Assembly (NCBI RefSeq): GCF_013055795.1
Contig: NZ_JABETO010000014.1
Coordinates: 1 to 64,000 of the forward strand
Length of the DNA stretch: 64,000 nt
Direction: 5' to 3'
Source: Streptomyces sp. I05A-00742
GTDB lineage: Bacteria; Actinomycetota; Actinomycetes; Streptomycetales; Streptomycetaceae
Below, one piece after another: positions 25,821 to 34,306 of this stretch. The notes beneath the pieces were generated by a model. It did no database searches and had not been told where the DNA came from. It saw only the letters and a program-made list of their open reading frames with translations. Every line of letters starts with the position of its first letter. Within the stretch, counting starts at the first letter, position 1. A program made the position numbers and the translations under genes.

Positions 25821-28800
25821 GTGAGCGATGCCTACCTGAGGTACCCCCATCTGCACGGCGATCTGCTCTGTTTCGTCGCCGAGGACGACCTGTGGCTCTC
25901 CCCCCTGCCGGGGGCGGACGGCGGCAAGGACCGGGCCTGGCGCCTGACCGTCGACCGGACGCGGCTGGGCCACCCGCGGTTCTCCCCCGACGGCGGCCGG
26001 ATCGCCTTCACCAGCTGGCGCAGTCTCGATCCGGAGGTCCATCTCGTCCCCGTGGACGGCGGCCCGGCCCGCCGGCTGACGTACTGGGGCAGCACCGACG
26101 CCCGCGTCTGCGGCTGGACCCCGCCGGACCGGGACGGCACCAGCGACATCCTGGCCGTCTCCTCGCACGGCCAGCCGTTCTCCTACTTCTCCTGGGCCTA
26201 CCGGCTGCCCACCGACGGCAGCCCCGGCCTCCGGCTCCCCTGGGGCCCGGTCTCCGACATCGCGATGCACCACCGGCAGGGCCAGGGCGACGCCCCCGGC
26301 GAGACCCTGCTGCTCACCGGGAAGCCCCCGCACGAGCCGGCCTCCTGGAAGCGGTACCGGGGCGGGGCCATGGGACGGCTGTGGCTCATGGGCACCCGGC
26401 TGGTGCCGGACCTGGGCGGCCACCTGGACTCGGTGATGTTCGTCGGCGACCGGATCGCGTTCCTCTCCGACCACGAGGGCGTCGCCAACCTCTACTCCTG
26501 CCGCCCCGACAGCTCCGACCTCCGCCGCCACACCGACCACGCGGACTTCTACGCCCGGCACGCCTCGACCGACGGCAACCGGGTCGTCTACCAGTGCGCG
26601 GGCGACGTGTGGCTGGTGGACGACTTCGGCCCGGACGCCGTCCCGCGCCGGCTCGACCTCCGGCTCGGCGGGCCGCGCGCCGGGCGGCGCACGTATCAGG
26701 TGCAGGCCGCCTCGCACGTCGACGCGCTGGCCGTCGACACCACGGGCCGGGCGAGCGCCGTCCAGGTCCGCGGCAGCCTCTACTGGCTCACCCACCGCGA
26801 CGGCCCCGCCCGGGCCATCGCCGACACCCCGGGCGTCCGCGTCCGGCTGCCCGAGATGCTGGGCTCGACGGGCCGGGTCGCGTACGTCACCGACGCGGAG
26901 GGCGAGGACGCGATCGAGATCGCCCGGCTGCCCAGCGCGGCGGGCTCGGCGGAGCACCGGCGGGTGGCGGCGGGCCGGATCGGCCGGGTGCACGAGACGC
27001 TGTCGTCCCCGGACGGCTCCCGGCTGGCGGTCGCCGCCCACGACGGGCGGCTGCTGCTGGTGGACACCTCCCCCGAGGGGGACGGCTCAGCCGAGGGGGA
27101 CGGCTCAGCCGAGGGGGACGGCTCCTCCGAGGAGGACGGCGAGGTGAGCGAGCTGGTCCGCTCCGACAACGGACCGGTCCGCGACCTGGCGTTCTCCCCC
27201 GACTCGGGCTGGCTGACCTGGTCCCACCCGGGCGTCGGCCGCTCCCTGCGGCAGATCAAGGTCGCCCGGCTGTCCGACCGGATGGTCGTGGACGTCACCA
27301 ACGGCCGCTTCGAGGACGAGCAGCCCGTCTTCACCCGTGACGGCCGCTACCTCGCCTTCCTCTCCTGGCGCGGCTTCGACCCGGTGTACGACGTGCACAC
27401 CGGCGACCTCTCGTTCCCGCTGGGCTGCCGCCCCTACCTCGTCCCGCTCTCCTCGGCCACCCCCTCCCCGTTCGCGCTGACCGCGGAGGGACGCCCGGCC
27501 GGCGGCGGGCTCGACCTGGACGGCAACGAGGGCGACGGCGCGGTGACCGTGGAGACGGAGGGGCTGGAGAGCCGGGTGACGCCCTTCCCGGTGGCCGCCT
27601 CCAAGTACTCCCACCTCCACCCGGTGCACGGCGGCGGCCTGGTATGGCTGCGCTGGCCGATCTCCGGCGCGCTCGGCGAGACGTTCGCCAACCCGGCCGA
27701 CACCTCCGGCCGCCCCACGCTCGAACACTTCGACCTGTGCAAGGCCAAGCGCACCGAACTCACCAGCTCCCTCGACTGGTTCGCGGTCAGCGGCGACGGC
27801 AGCCGGCTGGTCGTCAACGACGACGGCGACCTGCGGGCCGTGCCCGCCACCGAGTCCGGGGACCCCGACTCCGTCGTCCACATCGACATGCGGCGCATCC
27901 TGCACGAGGTGGACCCGGCCGCCGAGTGGCGGCAGGCGTACGCGGAGGCGGGCCGCATCGTCCGCGCCTACTTCTGGGAACCGGGCATGGGCGGCGTCGA
28001 CTGGGACGGGATCCTGGAGCAGTACCGCCCCCTGGTCGAACGCGTCGCCTCCCCCGACGACTTCGCCGACCTGCTCCGGGAGGTCCTCGGCGAACTGGGC
28101 ACCTCCCACGCCTACGTCATCGGCTCCCGCCGTAACGAGGGCCCGCCGCACTACCAGCGCGCCATCGGACTGCTCGGCGCCAACCTCACCCACCAGAAGG
28201 ACGGCAGCTGGACCGTGCGGCGCGTCCTGCCCGGCGACTCGTCCGACTCCAAGGCCCGCTCCCCGCTCGCCGGTTCGGGCATCCGCGAGGGCGCCGCCCT
28301 CACCCACGTCGACGGTCGCCCGGTGGACCCGGTCACGGGCCCGTACCCGCTGCTGGCCGCCGCCGGCGGCACCACCGTCGAGCTGACCTTCGGCCCGCCC
28401 GGGGGTGACGGCCCGCCGCGCCGGGTGGCCGTCGTGCCCCTGATCGACGAACGCCCCCTCCGCTACCAGGACTGGGTCGCCAAGCGCCGCGCCGTCGTCC
28501 GCGAACTCAGCGGCGGCAAGTGCGGCTACCTCCACATCCCCGACATGGGCGGCTCCGGCTGGGCCCAGTTCAACCGCGACCTGCGGATGGAGATGTCCCG
28601 CCCCGCCCTCATCGTCGACGTCCGCGGCAACGCCGGCGGCAACATCAGCGAACTCGTCGTCGAGAAACTCACCCGCACCATCATCGGCTGGGACCTCACC
28701 CGCGGCGCCCAGCCCGTGAGTTACGCCTCCAACGCCCCCCGCGGACCCGTCGTCGCCATCGCCGACGAAATGACTTCCTCCGACGGCGACATGATCACCG

Positions 28801-29141
28801 CCGCCTTCAAGCTCCAGGGCATCGGCCCCGTCGTCGGCCTCCGCACCTGGGGCGGCGTCATCGGCATGACCGGCCGCCACCGCCTCGGCGACGGCACCGC
28901 CATCACCGTCCCCATGAACGCCGCCTGGTTCGACGCCTACGGCTGGGGCGTCGAGAACCACGGCGTCGAACCCGACATCGAGATCGACCGCACCCCACTG
29001 GACTGGGCCGAAGGCCGCCACAAACAACTCGACGACGCGGTCCGCCTGGCCCTCGACCTGCTCGAACGGCACGGCTCGGCGACGCCGCCGGATTACTCGG
29101 GGGTGCCGGAGCGGGGGCGGCCGGCGCTGCCACCGCGCTGA
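25821..29141 (+). CDS. Tricorn-type protease (S41 family)
   Basis: A 1106-residue cytoplasmic protease that in archaea and actinomycetes degrades peptides released by the proteasome or other proteases. Order of domains: a six-bladed propeller (about 1-310), a second propeller (about 325-660), helical C1, a PDZ domain (about 790-875) and the S41 catalytic C2 domain. The tetrad is conserved by position: S762-H763 (in GTSHAYV), S987 (in MTSSDGD) and E1045 (in GVENHGVEP), compared with S745/H746, S965 and E1023 in Thermoplasma tricorn. Near residue 418-440 the second propeller contains an 18-bp tandem repeat encoding AEGDGS units, an acidic loop. I chose the GTG at 25821 because the protein then begins at the first propeller strand, preceded by GGTGGAAA. 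Confidence 0.92.
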   Translation: MSDAYLRYPHLHGDLLCFVAEDDLWLSPLPGADGGKDRAWRLTVDRTRLGHPRFSPDGGRIAFTSWRSLDPEVHLVPVDGGPARRLTYWGSTDARVCGWTPPDRDGTSDILAVSSHGQPFSYFSWAYRLPTDGSPGLRLPWGPVSDIAMHHRQGQGDAPGETLLLTGKPPHEPASWKRYRGGAMGRLWLMGTRLVPDLGGHLDSVMFVGDRIAFLSDHEGVANLYSCRPDSSDLRRHTDHADFYARHASTDGNRVVYQCAGDVWLVDDFGPDAVPRRLDLRLGGPRAGRRTYQVQAASHVDALAVDTTGRASAVQVRGSLYWLTHRDGPARAIADTPGVRVRLPEMLGSTGRVAYVTDAEGEDAIEIARLPSAAGSAEHRRVAAGRIGRVHETLSSPDGSRLAVAAHDGRLLLVDTSPEGDGSAEGDGSAEGDGSSEEDGEVSELVRSDNGPVRDLAFSPDSGWLTWSHPGVGRSLRQIKVARLSDRMVVDVTNGRFEDEQPVFTRDGRYLAFLSWRGFDPVYDVHTGDLSFPLGCRPYLVPLSSATPSPFALTAEGRPAGGGLDLDGNEGDGAVTVETEGLESRVTPFPVAASKYSHLHPVHGGGLVWLRWPISGALGETFANPADTSGRPTLEHFDLCKAKRTELTSSLDWFAVSGDGSRLVVNDDGDLRAVPATESGDPDSVVHIDMRRILHEVDPAAEWRQAYAEAGRIVRAYFWEPGMGGVDWDGILEQYRPLVERVASPDDFADLLREVLGELGTSHAYVIGSRRNEGPPHYQRAIGLLGANLTHQKDGSWTVRRVLPGDSSDSKARSPLAGSGIREGAALTHVDGRPVDPVTGPYPLLAAAGGTTVELTFGPPGGDGPPRRVAVVPLIDERPLRYQDWVAKRRAVVRELSGGKCGYLHIPDMGGSGWAQFNRDLRMEMSRPALIVDVRGNAGGNISELVVEKLTRTIIGWDLTRGAQPVSYASNAPRGPVVAIADEMTSSDGDMITAAFKLQGIGPVVGLRTWGGVIGMTGRHRLGDGTAITVPMNAAWFDAYGWGVENHGVEPDIEIDRTPLDWAEGRHKQLDDAVRLALDLLERHGSATPPDYSGVPERGRPALPPR

Positions 29142-29325
29142 TTCAGCCCGTTGGGGGCGCCCCCTCCGGGGGGTTGAGTACAGCGCGCGCAGCGCGGCTC
29201 GGGGGTGCGGGGGCGTGCCCCTTTCAGCCCGTCCGGCGCTTGAGGACGTCGCGCGCAGCGCGGCTCGGGGGTGCGGGGGCCTTCCCCCGCAAGAAACGGT
29301 GAAAGGGCGGGGCCGGGGCACAAAC
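29142..29325. repeat. Dispersed intergenic hairpin repeat, copy D (one and a half units)
   Basis: A partial, diverged unit (29142-29220) is followed by a full unit (29221-29325). Both contain the GCGCGCAGCGCGG hairpin and CTCGGGGGTGCGGGGGC. Only the second keeps the CAGCCCGTCCGGCGCTTGAGG arm and the GAAACGGTGAAAGGGCGGGG tail. It begins at the tricorn stop codon. Confidence 0.85.
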
Positions 29326-29389
29326 AAGGAGGGGCGCGCCTCCACAAGGCGCACCCCTCGTGCACAACCGCCGCGTCAGCGGGCAGACA

Positions 29390-29566
29390 TCAGCGATCGT
29401 CGAGATCATCCCGAATGTCGTCGAACGACTGCTGACGCCCCTGCTCCTGCTTCTCCCGCAACTTGTCCTGCGCCTCCTGCCCCCGCTCCTGCGCCTCCCC
29501 CTTCTTACCCTGCATCTTTTCCTTCGCCTGCTGCGCCTTGCCCTGCATCTCGTCCTTGATGCCCAT
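29390..29566 (-). CDS. CsbD-like small stress protein
   Basis: A 58-residue, strongly charged, Gln/Lys/Glu-rich helical peptide: it begins MGIKDEMQGKAQQAKEKMQG and ends with SFDDIRDDLDDR. The repeated K-E-x-QGK pattern resembles CsbD-type stress-induced proteins, which are small, soluble, natively disordered or helical, and of unknown biochemical function. The ATG at 29566 has TAGGAG at about 9 nt. No hydrophobic segment is present. It is separated from the SDR gene upstream by 75 bp and may be transcribed alone. Confidence 0.75.
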   Translation of the reverse strand: MGIKDEMQGKAQQAKEKMQGKKGEAQERGQEAQDKLREKQEQGRQQSFDDIRDDLDDR

Positions 29567-29641
29567 GGCTGTTCACTCCTACCGAGATCGGTGATCGGGC
29601 CGCGACCAGCCTCACACGCCAGGACAAACCCCGCATTTCGA

Positions 29642-30535
29642 TCAGTGACGCTCCGTATCCACCGGCCTCGCCGCATCAGCGGCGCCACCCGCCCCCAGCA
29701 ACCCCGGCCCCTTCAAGTCCCGGAACCGGGAAGCGACACGCCGCATCTCACGCCGCCCGCCCAGCGCGATAAGCCCCGGCAGCAGACCGCGCACCGGCTG
29801 GCTTCCGCGCAGCCACCACTGGGCGTACGCATGGGCGGAGCGCCGCTCGATGCCGGTCACGAGCCGGTCGACGGCCGGGCCGGGCGGGTACGTGCGGTTG
29901 GCCGGCCACGGCAGCCGCCGCCGCATCTCGCGCATCACGTCGCTCTCGTCGGCGCCACGCACCATGTCGGTGTCCGTCCAGCTCAGGTAGCCCACCCCGA
30001 CGCCCACCCCCCGGTGGCCGACCTCGGCGCGCAGGCTGTGGGCGTAGGCTTCGACGCCCGCCTTGGAGGCGCAGTACGCGGTCATCATCGGCGCGGGCGC
30101 GACGGCGGCGAGCGAGGCGATCTGGAGGAGGTAGCCGCGGCTCGCGGTGAGGGCGGGCAGGAAGGCACGGCCGGTGATGACGGAGCCGATCAGATTGACC
30201 TCGACCACCCGCCGCCAGGTGGCGAAGTCGCAGTCGTCCAGCGGCCCGCCGGTGGCGACACCGGCGTTGGCGACGACCACGTCCACCCTGCCGAAGCGTG
30301 CCCGGACCTCCCGCGCGACGCGCTCCATCGCCTCCTGGTCGGTGACGTCGGCGTACCAGTGGGCCGCCTCGGTCCCCAGCGTCCCGGCGACCCGGCGCAG
30401 TTCCTCGGGCTCCAGCCCGACCAGCGCCACGCGGACGCCACGCTCCGCGAGCTTGCGGGCCAGCAGCTCCCCGATCCCGCGGGCCGCGCCGGTGACGACG
30501 GCGACCCGGCCCTCAAGAACGTTCCGGCGGCTCAT
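29642..30535 (-). CDS. Short-chain dehydrogenase in the monooxygenase operon
   Basis: A 297-residue SDR with TGAARGIG at 15-22, the NAG motif in VVANAGVATGG, catalytic Ser in LQIASLAAV and Y-C-A-S-K. The extended C-terminal region (about 195-297) resembles SDRs acting on bulky hydrophobic substrates. Its start overlaps the stop of the monooxygenase gene by four bases (ATGA), so the two are cotranslated. A likely pathway is oxidation or reduction of an alcohol/ketone that the Baeyer-Villiger enzyme then converts to an ester; this is inferred from the pairing, and the substrate is unknown. Confidence 0.9.
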   Translation of the reverse strand: MSRRNVLEGRVAVVTGAARGIGELLARKLAERGVRVALVGLEPEELRRVAGTLGTEAAHWYADVTDQEAMERVAREVRARFGRVDVVVANAGVATGGPLDDCDFATWRRVVEVNLIGSVITGRAFLPALTASRGYLLQIASLAAVAPAPMMTAYCASKAGVEAYAHSLRAEVGHRGVGVGVGYLSWTDTDMVRGADESDVMREMRRRLPWPANRTYPPGPAVDRLVTGIERRSAHAYAQWWLRGSQPVRGLLPGLIALGGRREMRRVASRFRDLKGPGLLGAGGAADAARPVDTERH

Positions 30536-32046
30536 CGGGCCACCACCCCTTCAACCCCGGCGACGGCCGTACGTCGGGCCCGCGGCAGCCGCAGCACCTG
30601 GTACTCCTGGAGGTCCACCCGCCGGGTGACCTTGCGGAACTCGGCCGTCGTGCCCGGCCAGGCGGTGGTGTTGCGCCCGGCGGAGTCCAGGTACCAGCTG
30701 TCGCAGCCGCCGGTGTTCCACACGGTGTGTTCCATGCGTCGCTGGAGCATCCGGTTCCACGCGTTGACGGCGGACGGCCGGGCGGCGAGGGCGGCCCGGC
30801 CGCCGAGGACGTCCAGCTGGCGAAGGTAGTCGGCCATGTAGTTCAGCTGCGACTCGATGATCAGGATCATCGAGCTGTTCCCCAGCGCGGTGTTGGGCCC
30901 GATGACGAAGAGGAAGTTGGGGAACCCCGCGGCGGTGCTGCCGCGCAGGGCGGCCATGCCGTCCTTCCACTCCTCGGCGAGCGTCGTCCCGTTCGCGCCG
31001 GTGACCCGGTGGCCGATCGGCATGTCGGTCACCCGGAACCCGGTGCCGAAGACCAGGACGTCCGCCTCCGTCCGCGTCCCGTCGGCGGCGCTCAGTTCGG
31101 ACCCGCGCACCTCGCTCAGGCCGGACGTCACAACGTCGACGTTCGGTCTGGTCAGAGCCGGGTAGTAGTCGTTGGAGAGCAGGATGCGCTTGCACCCGAT
31201 GCGGTAGTCGGGGGTGAGCCGCGCGCGCAGCTCCGGGTCCTTCACGGACCGCCGGAGGTGCGACCTGGCCATCGCCTCCACGAAGCCGAGCCGCTCCGGC
31301 CGCTTGGTGAAGGCCCCGACCTGCACCTCCCGTATCCCCCACAGCAGTCCGCGCCGCACCACCCGCGTCGCCGGGACCCGGGTGTGCAGCCACCGCTCCG
31401 CCCCCGTGATCCGGCGGTCCATCCGGGGCAGAACCCAGGCCGGGGTGCGCTGGAAGACCGTGAGGTGCCCGGCCTCCGGCTGGATGCCCGGGATGATCTG
31501 GATCGCCGACGCCCCGGTGCCGACCACCGCGACGCGCTTGCCGCGCAGGTCCGTGCCGTGGTCCCAGCGGGCCGAGTGGAACACCGGCCCGGGGAACGTA
31601 TCGAGCCCGGGGACATCCGGGAGGCGGGGGTCGGCGAGCGGTCCCGTGGCGGAGACGACGACGTCCGCGGTGTAGGCGCCGGACACCGTGTCGAGCTCCC
31701 AGCGCAGCTCGCCCGAATCCCACCGGGCGCTTCTCACCTCGGAGTTCAGCCGCAGGTGGGGCCGGATCCCGTAGGTGTCCGTGACACGCTCCAGGTACTC
31801 CCGTATGTGCGGCTGACCGGAGAAGTTGCGCGGCCACTCGGGGTTGGGGGCGAACGAGAACGAGTAGAGGTGCGACGGCACGTCGCAGGCGCAGCCGGGG
31901 TACGTGTTGTCGCGCCAGGTGCCGCCGACCGCGTCGGCCCGTTCCAGGACGACGAAGTCCGTCACTCCCTCCCTGCGGAGCCGTACGGCCGCCCCCAGCC
32001 CGCCGAAGCCGGAGCCGATCACTGCCACTCGTACGTGTACGGCCAT
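30532..32046 (-). CDS. Baeyer-Villiger-type flavin monooxygenase
   Basis: A 504-residue FAD/NADPH monooxygenase. The FAD loop GSGFGGLG is at 11-18, the NADPH loop GTGASAIQ is near residues 176-183, and between them lies the diagnostic FXGXXXHXXXW(P/D) fingerprint as FPGPVFHSARWD. This fingerprint distinguishes Baeyer-Villiger enzymes from ordinary flavin N-oxidases. The N-terminus begins directly at the FAD strand, and the ATG is preceded by GGGAGG. It is the first gene of a two-gene operon with the SDR, divergent from the MerR gene; two palindromes occupy the shared promoter region. Ketone and steroid or alkyl-ketone catabolism are typical roles of the family. Confidence 0.92.
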   Translation of the reverse strand: MAVHVRVAVIGSGFGGLGAAVRLRREGVTDFVVLERADAVGGTWRDNTYPGCACDVPSHLYSFSFAPNPEWPRNFSGQPHIREYLERVTDTYGIRPHLRLNSEVRSARWDSGELRWELDTVSGAYTADVVVSATGPLADPRLPDVPGLDTFPGPVFHSARWDHGTDLRGKRVAVVGTGASAIQIIPGIQPEAGHLTVFQRTPAWVLPRMDRRITGAERWLHTRVPATRVVRRGLLWGIREVQVGAFTKRPERLGFVEAMARSHLRRSVKDPELRARLTPDYRIGCKRILLSNDYYPALTRPNVDVVTSGLSEVRGSELSAADGTRTEADVLVFGTGFRVTDMPIGHRVTGANGTTLAEEWKDGMAALRGSTAAGFPNFLFVIGPNTALGNSSMILIIESQLNYMADYLRQLDVLGGRAALAARPSAVNAWNRMLQRRMEHTVWNTGGCDSWYLDSAGRNTTAWPGTTAEFRKVTRRVDLQEYQVLRLPRARRTAVAGVEGVVAR

Positions 32047-32074
32047 GCCACTGCCTCCCGGATCGCTCCGTCAT

Positions 32075-32132
32075 TGCGCCAGTGATGACTGGCACAGTGC
32101 GAGCGTAGGGCGAGCGGCCTACCGGGCGGTAG
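32075..32132. promoter_or_regulatory. Two palindromes in the monooxygenase/MerR divergent promoter
   Basis: GCCAGT-GATG-ACTGGC (32078-32093, extended to 32075-32096 with one mismatch) and CTACCG-GG-CGGTAG (32119-32132, perfect). The first lies about 30 bp upstream of the monooxygenase start. They are candidate operators for the divergent MerR regulator. Confidence 0.55.
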
Positions 32133-32225
32133 GGGTGTGACACAAGGAAGTTACCGCCGGTCGCAGGGGTCCCGTCCTGCACCCGGACAGCTCCGGGAGC
32201 GGCCGGGAAGCGACCGGCGAGGCCC

Positions 32226-32231
32226 TACGCT
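32226..32231 (+). promoter_or_regulatory. -10 box for leaderless MerR transcript
   Basis: TACGCT lies 6 nt before the GTG of the MerR gene; no ribosome site is present. Confidence 0.45.
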
Positions 32232-32237
32232 GCCCGC

Positions 32238-32990
32238 GTGAGCACCGACGAGACCGAGGGAGCCGGGGGACAGGACGCCACCCCCGGGAAGCACGAGTAC
32301 CGGATGGCGGACCTGGCCCGCGAGGCCGGCATCACCGTCCGGACGCTCCGCTTCTACCGCGAGCGCGGACTCGTCCCGCCGCCCCGCCGCGCGGGCCGCA
32401 TCGCCTGGTACAACGAGGACCACCTCACCCGGCTGCGCACCATCGCCGCCCTGCTGGAGCGCGGGCACACGCTGGGCGGCATCGCGGACCTGATGGCCGC
32501 CTTCGAGGGCGGCCGGAGCGTGGCCGAACTCCTCGGTCTCGGCGGCCTGTTGCCCTCCCCCTGGTCCGAGGAGACCCCCGTCCGCCTCACCGCCGGCGAA
32601 CTGGCCGACACCTTCGCGGGCCAGGTGACGGCCGACAACCTCGCCGCCGCCCTCCACATCGGCTACCTCGCCGTGGACGGCGAGGAGTTCGTCCACGTCA
32701 GCCGCCGCCTCCTGGAGGCCTCCACCGAGCTCATCCGCGCCGGCATCCCCCTCGCCGCCGTCCTGGAGGCCGGCCGCCACGTCCGCGCCCACGCCGACGC
32801 CCTCGCCGAGATCTTCACGACCCTCCTCCGCACCCACCTCCTGGAGGACACTCCCGCTTTCGACCGGCTCCGGCCCGTCGTGCAGACCGTGGTCGACGCG
32901 GAGGTCTCCATGGCGATGGACCGGCGGATGAGGGCGGACGCGGCGGGGCCCGGGGAGGACGGGGATCAGCGCTCCACGACGTCCACCTGA
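32238..32990 (+). CDS. MerR family transcriptional regulator
   Basis: A 250-residue regulator. The winged HTH occupies about 21-90, with RMADLAREAGITVRTLRFYRERGL and the conserved RIAWYNEDHLTRL wing and second helix. The C-terminal effector half (about 100-250) lacks the Cys cluster of metal sensors, so it probably responds to an organic ligand. Upstream is the divergent Baeyer-Villiger/SDR operon, its likely target; the spacer holds two palindromes. Its 3-prime end overlaps the convergent barstar-domain gene by 25 bp. Confidence 0.9.
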   Translation: MSTDETEGAGGQDATPGKHEYRMADLAREAGITVRTLRFYRERGLVPPPRRAGRIAWYNEDHLTRLRTIAALLERGHTLGGIADLMAAFEGGRSVAELLGLGGLLPSPWSEETPVRLTAGELADTFAGQVTADNLAAALHIGYLAVDGEEFVHVSRRLLEASTELIRAGIPLAAVLEAGRHVRAHADALAEIFTTLLRTHLLEDTPAFDRLRPVVQTVVDAEVSMAMDRRMRADAAGPGEDGDQRSTTST

Positions 32991-34159
32991 AACTCGCGGA
33001 GCAGCGCCACGGCCTCGTCGTAGAGGCGGTAACTCCCTCCCTGCGGGGAGAGTTGCCGCCCGAGGGCGCGCCGGGCGACGTCCGAGTGTTCCCAGACGAG
33101 CGTGAAGGGCGCGGTCGCGCCGAAACCGCCGCCCAGGCAGTCGTCCAGGGCGGCCAGGCAGCCGCCGAAGTATCCTCCGGGGCCGTTGACCGCTTCGCCG
33201 AGGGCCAGGTGGAGACCGGGCTCGTCGGTGACGTAGCGGCCGTCCAGGTGGTACGTCCGGCCGGGTGGCGGGCCGGGGCGGACCGGGAGCCGGCAGCCGT
33301 GCGCCCGCACGAGGTCGAGCCAGGCCTGACGCTCCCGCGTCCCGTACGGGGCCCACGAGTTGACGCCCGTGGGCAGCCCGCCCCGACGGCGCTCCCACTG
33401 CGCCCGCGCGTACGGGAAGGGCCCGCACCAGGAGTCGCCGACGACATCGAGGTCCAGCAGCCCGCCACCGAGCACCGAGGGCCGCCGGCCGGCCACCTCG
33501 ACGTTCACATAATGATCCGCGTACCCCCCTCCCCGGACGTCCAGGGCCGTCAGGTACACCCGCCCCAGCCGCAGTGAACGCCGCGTCCCGAGGGCGAGCG
33601 CGTCCCGCAGCTCCTTCTCGGGCGCGACGCCGAGCAGTCGCAGACGGCCGCCCTCCGGCCCGTCGTCGACGGCCGGGACGACGTCCCTGAGGTCCGCGCA
33701 CCGTCCGAGCCACCGCCGCTCGTCGTGCAGCCGGATCCCCGCCCCCACGTACGGGTCGTCGGGCGGCTCGTGGAAGCCCTCCGCCGCCTCGACGGTGATG
33801 TCGAGGAGCCCGCCCCCGCCCGCGTGCGGCCGCCACCCGGTGACCCGCACGTCGCACACCTGCCATACGTCGAGCCGCTCCGACCCCTCGGGGACGTCCG
33901 CGTCGGCCTGCGGCACGACCCACACATCCCCGAGCGGTGCCGCCTCCGCCCCACCGCGCCCACCGCGCAGCGCGGCGGCGGCCAGCGGCCCGTCCGGCTC
34001 GCAGCCGATCAGCTCATAGGGCCACCGCGGCGGCCCGTCGAAGAACTCGGGCACGTCCGCGCAGACGCCCCAGAACGTCTCCTCCGCCTCATCCCCCACC
34101 AGAGCAAACCGCGGCCCCTCCGACCGCTCGACGCCCTCGGGCCACCCGTACCTCACCAT
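32966..34159 (-). CDS. Barstar-domain protein with unknown N-terminal region
   Basis: A 397-residue protein whose last about 100 residues resemble barstar, the inhibitor of barnase-type RNases: HLDGRYVTDEPGLHLALGEA, then FGGCLAALDDCLGGGF, the LVWEHS strand, and the closing YDEAVALLREFQVDVV. The first about 290 residues contain no recognised domain but show internally similar segments (GGGLLDITVE, GGGLLDLDVV; RRWLGRCADL and related), suggesting a duplicated beta-rich module. No partner RNase gene lies beside it. It may be an orphan immunity protein or a barstar fold reused in another role. Convergent with the MerR gene, overlapping by 25 bp. Confidence 0.75.
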   Translation of the reverse strand: MVRYGWPEGVERSEGPRFALVGDEAEETFWGVCADVPEFFDGPPRWPYELIGCEPDGPLAAAALRGGRGGAEAAPLGDVWVVPQADADVPEGSERLDVWQVCDVRVTGWRPHAGGGGLLDITVEAAEGFHEPPDDPYVGAGIRLHDERRWLGRCADLRDVVPAVDDGPEGGRLRLLGVAPEKELRDALALGTRRSLRLGRVYLTALDVRGGGYADHYVNVEVAGRRPSVLGGGLLDLDVVGDSWCGPFPYARAQWERRRGGLPTGVNSWAPYGTRERQAWLDLVRAHGCRLPVRPGPPPGRTYHLDGRYVTDEPGLHLALGEAVNGPGGYFGGCLAALDDCLGGGFGATAPFTLVWEHSDVARRALGRQLSPQGGSYRLYDEAVALLREFQVDVVER

Positions 34160-34306
34160 CTGCCCAAGATCGCAGACAGCCGTGGCTCGGACGAGGTCGC
34201 CCCGTCCCGGGCGGTCCCGCGGTTCGGGTCCTGGCCGTCGTCACTACCGCCGGCTTCGCCGCCATGCAGGCCGCGGCCTCGCACAGAGCCGGCGACGCTC
34301 GGGCTC

